From Sacculina carcini (taxonomy: Eukaryota > Arthropoda > Thecostraca > Sacculinidae), in NCBI GenBank assembly GCA_916048095.2, contig OU696574.1, positions 6,483,587-6,547,586 of the forward strand: a stretch of DNA of 64,000 nt, read 5' to 3'. A model generated the notes under the pieces. It did no database searches. It saw only the letters and a program-made list of their open reading frames with translations, and had not been told where the DNA came from. The position numbers were made by a program, and so were the translations under genes. This document shows, piece by piece, positions 1 through 10,985 of this stretch (position 1 is its first letter; each line of letters opens with the position of its first letter).

Positions 1-170
1 TGTTTCAATATTGTACAGATCGTGGATGATGACCGATTGTACTGCTTTACGAGATCACTCACACGAACACCACGCTCATGTTTGTCTATTACCTCTTGCT
101 TCATTTCGATTGACATCATCCTCTTTTTATTCTCAGAGGACGCCTTTCCATCTCCTTCTTTAGAACTCAT
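1..170 (-). CDS. pogo/Tigger-type transposase, N-terminal part
   Basis: An ATG at 168-170 (minus strand) opens a frame that stays open to base 1, about 56 codons. After a charged leader it reads a helix-turn-helix of the Psq/CENP-B N-terminal type, with an MKQEVIDKHERG helix followed by VSDLVKQYNRSSSTIC. That domain binds transposon ends in pogo-superfamily transposases. The DDE catalytic core would lie outside the window. The frame has no stop in the part visible, so this copy could still be intact, but nothing here proves it. Confidence 0.72.
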   Translation of the reverse strand, partial: MSSKEGDGKASSENKKRMMSIEMKQEVIDKHERGVRVSDLVKQYNRSSSTICTILK

Positions 171-589
171 GATTAATGTCACATAAAAAGCCACAAAAAG
201 GACATGAATGTGATAAAACCAACACAACACAAGAGCGCGGGATCAGACCTGTACGGCGGGGAAACACACGTGCTTACTGCAGGGACGAGCGCTGGGCAGG
301 GTTGCCAGGTGTCACGACCGAAAAAAATGACAAACTTGCAACTAAGAAATGACAAAAAGGACAAACAATATTTTGCAAGTCAGGAAAGACTGTCATTGAA
401 ATTTTGTTTACAACAAACATGGCAGTCCTGGCGCTAGGTGGCCTCGATCGCTCGGCCACCTAGCGGGAGCATCTGAAATGCTCGTAACTCGAATTTTCAC
501 TCGTATGTAGAGCACGATTTTTGCTCGAAAGACCGCTCGTATCTCGAGTTTCTCGTAAGTAGAGCAGCTCGTATGTCGAGGTTCCACTG
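1..589 (-). mobile_element. pogo/Tigger-like DNA transposon, 5' half (cut by window edge)
   Basis: The right end reads, on the minus strand, CAGTGGAACCTCGACATACG, the kind of terminal inverted repeat known from pogo/Tigger elements of the Tc1/mariner superfamily. It is followed outward by TA (590-591), the expected target duplication. A transposase N-terminus starts at 170 and reads leftward out of the window. Between 171 and 480 no coding signal is seen. The end zone at 480-589 is rich in short inverted motifs of the type ctcgta. The other terminus lies outside the window, so completeness cannot be judged. Confidence 0.72.
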
Positions 590-599
590 TATACACATT

Positions 600-3500
600 C
601 ACAACTCCCTACATATATACATACTAGCATTCAAACCCGCCCGTTGTGCGGAGGAATTCATAAAATGGAATTACTATTAATAAAAATTCATATTCAGAAA
701 AAAATTTCCAAATTAAAAAAGAAAATGAAAACTCTTAAGTGTCTTACTCAATAGAAAAGTCCAAGTGTGAATATTTTTATTTTTATTTTGACATAATATT
801 TTCCCTCAACCCGCCTCATATATAAACCCACCCATTGTGCGGAATAATTCAGAACACAAACACGTAACAAACAATGAAAATTCTAGCATTTAAACCCGCC
901 CGTCGTGCGAAACAGTTCATACTATAAAATTTGTATTCAATTCATAAGAGAAAAGGAATATGAATTAAAAAAGAGTGGAGTAAACCCATGAAAAAAGTCT
1001 AAATTTCTATATTTTCATATTTTTTTTCACAAAATAGTTTGCCTAAACCGCCTCATATTTATACATGCCCGTCGTGCTGAATAATTCAGAACTCAGACAC
1101 GAAACAATGAAAAATGACTACACTGTTTCCTCATAATGTTTCCAAAATATTTTTATAACTTAACATCACCGTCTAGCATTGAAACCCGCCATTGAAACCC
1201 GCCAACCGTGCGGAGCAATTCATAAAAATATTGCAAATTAAAAATAAATAAGGCAAAGTCATGAAAATCTTAATAAATTAAAATGTCTAAATTTCATTAT
1301 TTTTAATTTTATTTTGACAAAATATTTTCACTCAACCCGCTTCATATTTAAACCCGCCCGACGTGAGGAATAATTCAGAACTCGAACACCATCCGTTCTG
1401 GTTCTTGTCAAATCCATTAGTCTTGTATATGAATTCATTCTATACGGTGAAATTGAACGTTTTTTTTGCTGCCCGCGGGACATTTTTATTTCATAAAAAT
1501 GAGCCATCGCTTCGTTTGCGTTTGAAGCCCATGGTCATTGAACCAGCGAACCATGAACCAGCGCAATTATGTCACCTCATATTCAAGCATACATACACAG
1601 ACAGACAGATAATTTCTTCTTTATGCATATATATATATAGCATTAAAACCCGCCCGTTGTGCGGAGCAATTCATAACATGAAATTCATATTCAATTCATA
1701 AAAAATATGGAAAAATAAAAATGAAATAGGGTACACTCATAAAAATATTAATCAATTGAAAATTATAAGTTTAATTATTTTTATTTCGACAAAATATTTC
1801 CCCTCAGTCCGCCTGAGTCATTTTTAAACCCGCCCGTCGTGCTGAATAATTCAGAACTCGAACACGATCCTTTCTGCATCTATCCTTTCTGCATCCTTTT
1901 TGCATTAATTATACAGGGTAAATTGAACGTTCTATTGTCTATAGTTGCTGCCCGCGGAGCATTTTTATTTTTAAAAAAATACCTTTTTTTAAATGAACCA
2001 TTTGTAAAAATGAACCAAAAAATGGAAACACTTTTTTTAAACCCGCCCGTCGTGCGGAACAATTCATACAATAAAATTCATATTTGAAGTCAAATCCATT
2101 GGTTGTTTTGTGTATGGATTAATTATACATGGGAAATTGAACGTTCTATTGTCTATAGTTGCTGCCCGCGGAGCATTTTTATTTTAAAAAAATTTACCTT
2201 TTTTTAAATGAACCATTTGAAAAAATGATCTAAAAAACATTTTTTTAAACCCACCCGTCGTGCGGAACAATTCATACAATAAAATTCATATCAAATCAAT
2301 AAAATATAATGAATACAAATTGAAAACCAAAAAATGTAACCTATAAATATCTTAACCAATAGAAAAGTCTAAATGTGAATATTTTTGTTCTTATTTTGAC
2401 AAATATTATCCCTCAACCCGCCTGATATATAAATCTGCCCGTCGTGTGGTATAATTCAGAACACAAACACGAAACAAACAATGAAAGATGATGAAATCTT
2501 TTCATCAGAATGTTTCCAAACTATATTTATTACTTAACATCATTCCCCAATATCATTTGCTTAAGTACTATTTCACTTTTACCGCTATAATATTTATTGT
2601 TAAAATTTATATTTTTTCCGCTATCATTAAAACCCAATATAACCTGAGTCAAACCTACCCAACCCAACCCAACCATCCAATCTTGACCGCTCTCAGCCTA
2701 GTCTGAGGTGATTTAACTTATTAGTTTGTGATCACAAAATATACTGATGCGATCATTATTTGTAATCAGAAGACTGAGATTATCTACCCCAGGGGTCCCA
2801 AACACGCGGCCCACCAATACTTTTCTCTCAACCCGCCAATATAGTATCGGGACCAAACTGTAAGGCAGCTAAATTCACATTTGTTGCATAATGCGATATA
2901 ATTATACACCATTATCATATTATCTCATAATTCCCGGTTAATGCTTCCACTAATGCATCATATTCATACAGTTGTTATTTTTTGGATTACACCGATATTA
3001 CAGCCCTTGATATTACAGCCGATATTATATTATGCAATCTATATTCTGCTACGTATTATTCCTAATACATATATAATATCATCAGATCGCAAAATATATT
3101 TAAAGGTTCACATCATTCTCCAAAATCATTTGCTTAAGAGCTTTTCTACTTTTATCGCTAGAATATTTACTGCTAGCAAAATATCATATACCTCGCTATC
3201 ATTTAAACCCACTCTTTATAGATACATTTAATTCGCCCGTCGTGCGGAATAGTTAATAAAATATAATTAATATTCAATTCACAAAAAAATTAGTGAAAAT
3301 TGAAAAAGAAAAACAAACCCATAGGAAAGTTTTAGCCAATATAAAAGTCTAAATGTGAAATTTATGTTTCAATTTAGAAAACATGTTTTTCCACAACCCG
3401 CCTCATATTTAAAGCTGCCCGTCGGGCGGAATAATTCAGAACTCAAACACGAAACAAACACAATGAAAATTGATGAAAAACGACCAATAGAAAAAGTCAA

Positions 3501-3960
3501 ATTTGTAAATTCTTGTTTTAATTATTGACGATGTTTTTCCCCTCAACACTGCTCAAATTCTCACCCGTCCTTCGTGTGTAGTAATTCAGAAGTGTAACAC
3601 TATCAAAACAATGAAACTTTCTGTCATCTCTATAATTCCAGATTAATGCTTCCGCTAAAACAGCAGATGCATATAGTTGGCATTGCATGATATTACAATC
3701 CGTATCCTTATGCAACTCAAGCGTATGCAACTTGAAATTAAACCAATTAAATTATACAGTAAAATTCAGTAGTAAACTTTGTTCCCAGTAGTATTTTACC
3801 CGCCCGTCGGGCGGAACAATTCATGTGTAAATATTGAGGACAATAAAGCCTTTCTATTCAGTATAGTTAATTAATTAAACTGTACCCAATAAAACCACAC
3901 CATCCATGCTTGGAGCTAATATGATGCATTCTTAATTGCGATTGGGCTTCAGTGAAATTT
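600..3960 (+). repeat. AT-rich repeat with alternating GC-rich boxes (copy 1)
   Basis: An AT-rich stretch is punctuated by about 15 copies of a box built on CCCGCCCGTCGTGCGGAA. Two box types are seen. Type A continues CAATTCATAAAAT (near 633, 890, 1185, 1647, 2037, 2247, 3228, 3797). Type B continues TAATTCAGAACTCGAACACG (near 825, 1063, 1349, 1825, 2432, 3413, 3562). An A box is commonly followed by a B box 164-192 bp later. A unit of about 210 bp is locally duplicated at 1880-2300. No convincing coding frame. The segment from about 1640 to 3955 recurs at 57603-62027 in the same orientation. Class of repeat unknown. Confidence 0.8.
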
Positions 3961-3967
3961 AATCGGT

Positions 3968-5268
3968 GTATATTCCTGTGTAATCGCAAGTGCGCATAAA
4001 AGCTGTCAAATTGGCAATATGTCGTTTTGACTTTACACCGCCGTAACTTCCTTTAGGTACACTTTGGAAAATAAAAAATTATACCGTATTGTAGAAAACA
4101 AAATTCCTAGCACGATGGTATAATTAATTTTAATGTATGACAAATAGTTACTGAGAAATAGTAGAAAAATGAATTAATTTTAGTCACCCGGTGTTCAAGT
4201 GTAATTTTGGATGTATTTGAGAATTTTGCCAATTTTACACGTTTGTTGTATCATTTGTGGGTATAAATTATACCTTTTCTTGTAGAACACAAAATTCTCT
4301 ACACAGTAGTATATTCCTGTCTAATCGCAAGTGCGCATAATAGCTGTCAAATTGGCAACATGTCCTTTTGAATTTACACCGCCGTAACTTCCTTTAGGTA
4401 CACTTTGGAAAATAAAAAATTATACCGTATTGTAGAAAACAAAATTTCTAGCACGATGGTATAATTTATTTTTATGTGTAACAAATAGTTACTGAGAAAT
4501 AGTAGAAAAATGAATAAATTTTAGTCACCCGGTGTTCAAGTGTAATTTTGGATGTATTTGAGAATTTCGCCCATTTTACACGTCTTTTGTATCATTTGTG
4601 GGTATAAATTATAGCGTTTCTTGTAGAACACAAAATTTTCTACACAATAGTATAATGTTTATAGCTGTACCATTCCTGGTTTATGAGGAATAGATAGCGG
4701 AATATTGACCATAATATTCACGTTTTTCAGTGCTAATTTTGCCTTTTTGACTTTGTCATTTTGACTTCACACCTCCGCAACTTTTTCTTAATACACTTTG
4801 GAAAATTAAAATTTATACCGTTTTGTAGATGACAAAATTTCCAGTATGATGATATAATTGGTTTAGACGTGTCATAGTTAGTTGATGTGAAATAGAGAAA
4901 AAAGTATAGAAAATCGGACGCGTCGAGTTTAAAAATATTTTTGAATGTAGACTGAAATTTTGTCATTTTTACATATTTTATATTTAATTTTTTGGATATG
5001 AATTATAGCCTACCGAGTAGAACAGAATATTCTCTACACAGTGGTATAATCTGTTTGGCTGTACAATTTCTGGTTTATGAGGAGTAGATGCAGGAATATT
5101 GACCAAAATTTTCGCATTTTTCAGGGTTCATTTTGTCTTTTCACCGCGATAACTTTTTTTGGTTTTATTTTTAAAATTTAAAATTTATCCTATCGTGTAG
5201 ACAAGATAATTTCCGACGTAATGGTATAAATTGTTGGCGGGTACACCAAGTGGTTACCGAGTAGCAGC
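3968..5268 (+). repeat. diverged tandem repeat carrying a periodic hairpin
   Basis: Two close units (3969-4310 and about 4311-4655, period about 342 bp) are followed by two more diverged ones. Each unit holds two imperfect hairpins whose outer arms are ATTATACC and GGTATAAT and whose inner arms are TAGAAA and TTTCTA or GTAGAA and TTCTAC. Hairpins lie at 4078-4124, 4267-4313, 4419-4465, 4608-4656, 4811-4859, 5002-5050 and 5183-5231. No open reading frame of note. It may be the non-coding part of a DNA transposon, but no end or transposase was found. Confidence 0.7.
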
Positions 5269-5762
5269 TTGCTGAAAATGGACCAAGGAGGGTGGGACAG
5301 ACAAACAGACAGACAGACAGAGGATCTCTTTTATATATATAGATATACATACTCGTTTAAACCACACACATACACACGCTCAACCGTGCATACATACCCA
5401 CATGTACACTTCGTACATACATGGATAGCAACATGCACCCAGAGTGCACACATATGTTCGCAACGATACCATCGCACATATATACAGAAATGTATACTAC
5501 CTAACACATACATAAGGCATACGAAAATAGACGATAACGTTACACAAGTATCTGAAGAATGCACCTAGGTGTACACCTAAGAGGTATACATAGTATACCT
5601 AGAATATGTACACGTACATCGATCCAACACTTACATGATTATATTCAAATTACGTTGAGATAACATTGCTAAGTAAGAATAGAGAAATGCACTAATAAGA
5701 ACCTGGGTCGCATCGGGAGTTGAATACAACAAAGGCAAGAAAACACCATGACAATTTCAAAA
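5269..5762. repeat. simple-sequence region: (GACA)n, TATATA, CA/TA-rich tract, palindromes
   Basis: A (GACA)n run at about 5297-5321 is followed by a TTTTATATATATAGATA motif, a combination often found at ends of mobile elements. A CATA/CACA-rich tract follows to about 5530. Two neighbouring palindromes lie at 5567-5578 (AGGTGTACACCT) and 5582-5600 (AGGTATAC-ATA-GTATACCT). From 5601 to 5762 I see nothing recognisable. Confidence 0.6.
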
Positions 5763-5804
5763 GTATACGTACTCGGCGGCAGGATTAAAACGAACCCTGC
5801 GGCC

Positions 5805-6988
5805 CTAACGGGTTGTCACCGGCGACGGAGCAGAACGGCGCCCCGCGCTCGGTGTTGCAGCCGTGTACGACTCTGATGATGGGACTGCTGTCCGCAAGGA
5901 ACGAGATGCAGGAGCCGGTTTATTTTTGTCGTCAGGAACTGCTGCACGATACGGAGGAACGGGACAATCCACAGGCGACTCCCGCACGACGGCCGGCTTG
6001 AGGCGGTCGATTGAAACCACCTGGGTGTCCCCAGACGGCAGTTCAACTGTGAATGTTTTCTCGTGTCGCTCCAGCACCTTACGCGGGCCGACATACGGCG
6101 CTTCCAGTGGCCTTCTGACTCGGTCGACTCGAATCCAAACATGGGAAATCTCCAACAGCGATCGCGGAATGTACGACGTGGTCTTCGCGTGACATGAGCC
6201 TTCCGAAAGATTGGAGAAATCCACTTCGCGCATATGACGAGCTTGCGGATGAAGTCAGGAGAACATCATGAATCCAGGCTGTTTGTCGCCAGTACACGTG
6301 GGTGCATCAGCTCGCTGCCCGTCACTGCTGTGAACGGCGACGCACCCGACTGGTTGGCATACACCTTAGTCCCAGCAGCACCACTGGAAAAGCCTTGAGC
6401 CACTCCTCTTTACGTGCGATGATTGTCGTCTTAAGTGTCCGGTGAAACACGTTTGATGGCACCATTGCATTGAGGGTGGTACGACGTGGTGCGTAGTCTG
6501 TGGAAGCCAATATAGTTCGCAAGGTGTTAAAATAGTTCCGACTCAAACTGCGCTCCTCTGTCTGTGACCACGTACAAGGGTACACCAAAGCGCGACACCC
6601 AGGTGTCAAGAAATGCGGTGGCCACAAAGGCAGCGGTAATTTCGTGTAGCGGAGATGCTTCCACCCATCGTGTTATTTTATCAATGCAGGTCAAAAGGTA
6701 TGCAAATGATGATGGATATTGTTGTCCGTGCTGCTTGACCGGCGGCAGAGGGCCAACAATATCAATATGGACCGTCGTGAATCGTGCCGATGGTATATTC
6801 AAGGGCGTGACAGGCGATTTTGCATGACGGTGCACTTTGGCAGCCTGACACGCCTCACAAGACCTGGCCCACTCGCGAATATTCTTGTCCATGTCGGGCC
6901 AGTAATATATTGCCTTGATGAGTCGAAGTGTATATTTTACACCTGGGTGAGATATGTTGTGCAGATGATCAAACACCGTCACTCTCAA
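5805..6988 (-). pseudogene. pol: gypsy integrase (broken)
   Basis: Reading leftward from 6988, the zinc-binding N-terminal domain is present (H-x4-HPG and CEAC), then the catalytic core with HIDIVGPLPP and VVTDRGAQFE, which carry the first two catalytic aspartates. The frame then shifts. In the 6322-6627 stretch the segment that should carry the catalytic glutamate reads NAMVPSNVFHRTLK, so that residue appears lost. The C-terminal domain with YVGPRKVLERH and IDRLKPAVV follows at 5805-6233 in another frame. An inactive enzyme is the simplest reading. Confidence 0.82.
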
Positions 6989-7762
6989 TGACCGCGGGAC
7001 ATACGGTCCCGGTGCCGCGAGCGTCGTCTCGCAAAAGTGTAGCTGCGACGATTTTGAATGGCTTCAGGCGGTCAAACATGGGCGGTAGTTCGTCGTCATC
7101 AGCTTGCTTCGCGGCTATCGACGGTAGATCGATGCATGAGACAGTCACTGCATTGATAGGGCGAGAGAGACAGTCTGCCACCACGTTATCATTTCCGCGA
7201 ATATACTGCACGTCCGTGACATACTCCATCAGGAGCGACAAATGGCGCTGTTGTCGGTCGAGCTTGGCAGGTTTCGTACTGCGAAAAACATATACTAACG
7301 GCCGATGGTCAGTACACAACGTGACATGCTGCCCTTCGATGAGATGCCGGAAATGGAGGACAGCCAGATACGCCGCCAGCAGCTCTCGATCAAAGGTCGA
7401 TTACCGCTTCTGCACAGGAGTCAGCTTTTTTTATACAGCTCGACAAGCGATGGCTCTCCGTCTATCAACTGGTGGAGTGCAGCGCCCACAGCCAACTGCG
7501 AGCTATCCGTCACCAGCTCATAGTTGGTACAGGTCGGTGGCGGGTGGTGCAGCAGCGCAGCTGACTGTAGAGCGCTCTTCCACGCTGACACAGCCGCCAG
7601 TTCTGTTTCGCTGAGCTGTAGGTCCTTGTTTGGGTCAACGCGGATCCGTTCGGTAAGCAGATGGACGAGATCGGCGTAGTATTTGATCATGCGTCGATAA
7701 ACCCCCGTGGCACCTAAGAATCGGCGCAGGTCGTGTGACGACGACGGTGGGTGCTGATTCAC
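6969..7762 (-). pseudogene. pol: gypsy RT C-terminus and RNase H (broken)
   Basis: 7421-7762 begins with the RT thumb/connection signature LRRFLGATGVYRR and passes into the RNase H start (ELVTDSSQLAVGAALHQ). The second half of RNase H lies at 6969-7319 in another frame, with CTDHRPLVYVF and DNVVADCLSR. The fingers and palm of RT, including the YxDD site, are absent because the element is cut at about 7778. It continues directly into the integrase relic. Confidence 0.82.
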
Positions 7763-7778
7763 TAGCGCACTGTGCTGC

Positions 7779-8294
7779 TGTATTAAAACAATAATGTATA
7801 AAACGACAGATCACAATATCATCAATGCACAGACAATACGCAATAACCAGTCACTTTCCACCATTTACCGCATTTTTGTCACTGATCTCTCAAACATTTT
7901 CCTGACCGTTCATCCAAATACAACAAACAACGAAAACGTCAAAGTAAACCGCAAACAATAATTTCACGTGATTTTACAACAAATACACCTCCAGTCGGGC
8001 AATTTCTCAACAAGTAAAATATAAACTAAACTGTGAACACTATATTTAACACCGCCCCAAGTCAGTTTCGATCACTGAGGATATCTATTAGGGGGTTGAA
8101 GTGTATATCGATCACGTAACCTATTATGTCAGTCGCCGTTGTTTCCAATGGTGTCATCTTCATCAGCAAACTCATCTGAATTACTTTCAATATCATTGTG
8201 TTGATTCACGCGGTGTCTCGGTCTCCACTTCATTATCATTCTCACGATTCAGGCTCTCACTTGCTCTACGCACATAACTGATGAGTCTTGACCT
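7779..8294 (-). repeat. candidate LTR (7779-8051) with polypurine tract and short unrecognised coding tail
   Basis: On the minus strand a purine tract (CTTGGGGCGG, 8052-8061) is followed by TGTTAAATATAG and ends in TTTTAATACA at 7779, giving a 273-bp TG...CA block with the form of an LTR. Upstream (8064-8294) an acidic reading frame (with SDEFADEDD) ends just before the tract. It could be the tail of a retroelement polyprotein but was not recognised. The right side abuts the Polinton polymerase fragment and the left side abuts an unrelated gypsy pol fragment. No second LTR copy was found in the window. Confidence 0.45.
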
Positions 8295-8707
8295 ACGTCC
8301 ATAGACCAGCTGTTTGGTACACGCGACACTCTATATGAACCGCTCCAGTGTTCACTGCACGAATGGTTGGAATGGGAGGCTAAAAAATCACCAGGTGATC
8401 CCATACAACACGCACTCTCCAGCGCTGAAGTTGCTGTAGGGCCCTACCACGTTGATGGGTATAGGGTAATGGTAGGAAAACGTGTAATATACGAATTTAT
8501 GGTGTGCTACTTTCATGGACACTCGTATTTAAGGCAATGTAAAATGTATCCTGATGTATCTAGAAAAATGTACACTCTAGCAAACAGTGACAACCTGACT
8601 TCAAAGGTGAATTACCAAAAAACTGTTGAAAAAATAAACCATTTGATATCTCTACCAAATTCGACATACGAGTACGACATACGACATATCATATACATTG
8701 ACGACGT
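8295..8707 (+). pseudogene. Polinton/Maverick protein-primed DNA polymerase B, fragment
   Basis: The frame reads DQLFGTRDTLYEPL, LHEWLEWE, then VGPYHVDGYR and IYEFMVCYFHGHSY. The last resembles the YEFhGCywHGC segment found in type-B polymerases of Polintons and related virus-like elements, with the usual G-C altered. About 135 residues remain, against more than 1,000 in the full family, and none of the exonuclease or palm catalytic motifs is present. The frame is cut off by the LTR that starts at 8708. Whether it belonged to the same insertion as P1 cannot be told. Confidence 0.6.
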
Positions 8708-9652
8708 TGTAGGCGCCATTCGTTCCTTGTAAATATTAATGTGTTATATTCTTGTATTTAGGCGCACACTTTTATTACATATATACATGCTACGTTATTC
8801 GTTACACTGTCGTATAAATATGATGAAAAATGGTGTAGCACGTTATTCCAAACTATTGTCTGCGCGAAACATGTGTAGTGTATTGAACCATGTCCTAGGG
8901 AACCACGCATAATTAAAACATAATCTTGTTTTGTGTTTAAATGTTTTGTATGTATGCATAAGTGACATTTGTATAGTTTTTGAATTGTGTACGTCCATGT
9001 TCGCTTGTTCATATGCAGCAACGTGCATGTGTATTGCTATTCATGTGTGTTGCCTATTTAGATATACTGTAATGTATTGTGTATGTGGATGTACGTGTTG
9101 CGCCCCGGTCCTCTATGCATTTAGTCGCGTGCTTTGCGCAAAAGCACAACCGTTTTGACCACTATCAGCTCGAGTTCATGTGGTTGTCGGACACACTTCC
9201 GGCGCGCTCCGACAACGGCATGAATCATCGGGCTATATAAGGGGGCGCAGAATGCTGAGTAGATTCATTGTTCCTGCGCACTCGCCAGTCTCTCCAGCAA
9301 CACTGCAAGCACATCTCCAGCTGCTCCTCTGCAATACTCGCCTAGTGTTTAATGTTATTTCGCCGTGCTGTTTTGCAAGTCTACGCTGTACTTGCTAATA
9401 CACTGGAAAAACCCAGCTGCTTTTTCTGCATTGTAACTTACCCCTCGCATCTCTACACGCCTTTTTAAAGGCGCACTCGTTTAGCGATTACACCTCATAT
9501 GCCTCTTTATGAAGGCCAATTTTGTCAACGAATTCCGCAATTTTACGCCTTGCTAAAGGTGACTAATTGGTGAATTCTTGCGCAATCGTGTTGGCCCATG
9601 TGCAACACTCCGTGCAGCTGGTTATTCACGCCGGTTGCCATGGCTACCAACA
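8708..9652 (+). repeat. G1 5' LTR
   Basis: The block starts TGTAGGCGCC and ends CTACCAACA, 945 bp. A TATA box (GCTATATAAGG, 9233-9242) lies in the middle, with a start region about 30 bp downstream, and short inverted GGCGC motifs occur in it. It is followed by GTGGTGACTCCCGG, which resembles the primer-binding sequence after the LTR of G2 and supports the right boundary. The start matches the 3' remnant at 19225. Confidence 0.75.
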
Positions 9653-9690
9653 GTGGTGACTCCCGGCTTGCTGACACTTTCGAGAGCGCC

Positions 9691-10563
9691 ATGCCCCCTG
9701 ACGCAACTGCGCAAACGGCTACTTCCGAGGTACGCCCTATGGCTACATTCCGCCTGCTACCATTTTCAGCCGAGGAACCAGAGATGTGGCTCATTCAGGT
9801 TGAGTGCGCATTCGATATCGCTGGGATTTCATCTGACGAGACCCGCTTCAAGATGATTGTGGTAAATCCTCCCATCACAGTGGCAGCTCAAGTGAAAGAT
9901 GTCATTCGTACATCAAGATCCTTCGCTGCGTTGAGTACCGCCCTGCAGTCTCGTCTGGCACAATCGCGTACGTCTCGCCTGGAAGCTCTGCTTTCACGAC
10001 AACAGCTGGGCGACCAACGACTATCGACGCTACTGCGCTCCATGCGCAACGAGCTGGCAGCGGCAGGCGACACGCCAGAAGACACCGGCTTGCTGCGCAC
10101 GCTGTTTTTACAGCGATTACCCCAAGGGACACGAGCAGCACTCTCTTTTCTGCCAACATCCGTTCACCTCGACGAGCTGGCCAACGCCGCCGATCGCTAC
10201 CTAGAGGCTACACAAGCAGCCCAAGCAGTGGCAGCTATTTCTCCTACGGCACCATCATCCAACGACAACATGGATGTCCTGCTCGCCAAAATTGAGCAAC
10301 TCGAGCTTTCACACAAACGCATTGAATCGGAAATGGCAGCCTGCGACAAGGCGACAAGGCCAAATTACGAGCGTTTCCCGGCAAGACACAGGAGCAACCC
10401 ACGAGAAAGAATTCGGCGCCGTTCCCCATCACCGGATGCTCGCTCACAAGACAGCTCACCGGCGCGCCGTAGCATGAAACAACCACGTCTGTGTTTTTAT
10501 CATGCCCGGTTCGGCTCATCAGCGCGTCGCTGCACGCCTCCTTGCTCGTGGCATTTAAACTAA
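9691..10563 (+). CDS. gag: G1 Gag (capsid/nucleocapsid precursor)
   Basis: The frame is open from 9598. The ATG at 9691 is preferred because the one at 9640 lies inside the LTR end. The protein (about 290 residues) has a capsid-like region with FRLLPFSAEEPEMWL and LEALLSRQQLGDQR, then an Arg/Ser-rich basic stretch, then a zinc motif CFYHARFGSSARRCTPPC (C-x2-H-x9-C-x3-C), which is the variant zinc finger of this gypsy group rather than the usual CCHC. It overlaps the protease frame by 73 bp in the -1 direction, so -1 frameshifting would make Gag-Pol. No stop interrupts it. Confidence 0.85.
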   Translation: MPPDATAQTATSEVRPMATFRLLPFSAEEPEMWLIQVECAFDIAGISSDETRFKMIVVNPPITVAAQVKDVIRTSRSFAALSTALQSRLAQSRTSRLEALLSRQQLGDQRLSTLLRSMRNELAAAGDTPEDTGLLRTLFLQRLPQGTRAALSFLPTSVHLDELANAADRYLEATQAAQAVAAISPTAPSSNDNMDVLLAKIEQLELSHKRIESEMAACDKATRPNYERFPARHRSNPRERIRRRSPSPDARSQDSSPARRSMKQPRLCFYHARFGSSARRCTPPCSWHLN

Positions 10564-10985
10564 CAAGCCACCAACACATAGCGCAGTGCACTGGTGGCTC
10601 ACGTACAAGCGCACCTCTTCTCTTCATCAAAGACGAGACATCCGGCCGTCGGTTCCTGATTGATACAGGCGCACAAGTCAGTGTAGTTCCTAGAAACTTT
10701 GTACCAACACGCACCAAGCTGCAAACACCAAGACACGACCAACAACTTCAAGCTGCTAACGGCTCGAGAATTTCCGTCTTCGGGATGTACAAAGCCAGAA
10801 TCGTCTTCAATTCACTAACGTTCGTATGGTGCGTACTCGTGGCCGACGTCAGCATACCCATACTTGGCACTGACTTTGTCGCATCTAATGAACTAGTCGT
10901 TGACGTCAGCAAGAGGCAGCTGCTGCATCAAGGGGAAATCTGTGCTAACACTTCAGCATCACGCATCGCATCAATTGGCATACGG
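10491..10985 (+). CDS. pol: G1 protease, start of pol (cut by G2 insertion)
   Basis: This frame is -1 relative to gag and overlaps its end. It contains the retroviral-type aspartic protease site [13 protein letters not shown] (catalytic Asp-Thr-Gly), then AANGSRISVFG and a second conserved ILGTDF motif. At 10985 the G2 element begins, and the apparent read-on into G2 LTR is spurious. The true continuation is at 16344. Product would be the Gag-Pol processing enzyme. Confidence 0.85.

Larger units (their letters stand above)
5763..7778 (-). mobile_element. Ty3/gypsy fragment, 3' part of pol
   Basis: On the minus strand the order is the end of reverse transcriptase, RNase H, integrase and the integrase C-terminal tail, as in Ty3/gypsy pol. 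Several frameshifts break the frame. Gag, protease, most of RT and both LTRs are missing, so this is a truncated relic. It is GC-richer than the AT-rich repeats to its left, marking the left boundary near 5763. Confidence 0.85.

Noticed and set aside
2941-3231. Small protein seen in both copies of the boxed repeat (also 59055-59340)
   Set aside because: The two copies do not keep a common full-length frame, composition is that of AT-rich DNA, and no motif is present.
10491-10563. Programmed -1 frameshift site between gag and pol of G1
   Set aside because: The overlap and -1 relation are real, but I did not find a clear slippery heptamer with a following structure, so no site is annotated.
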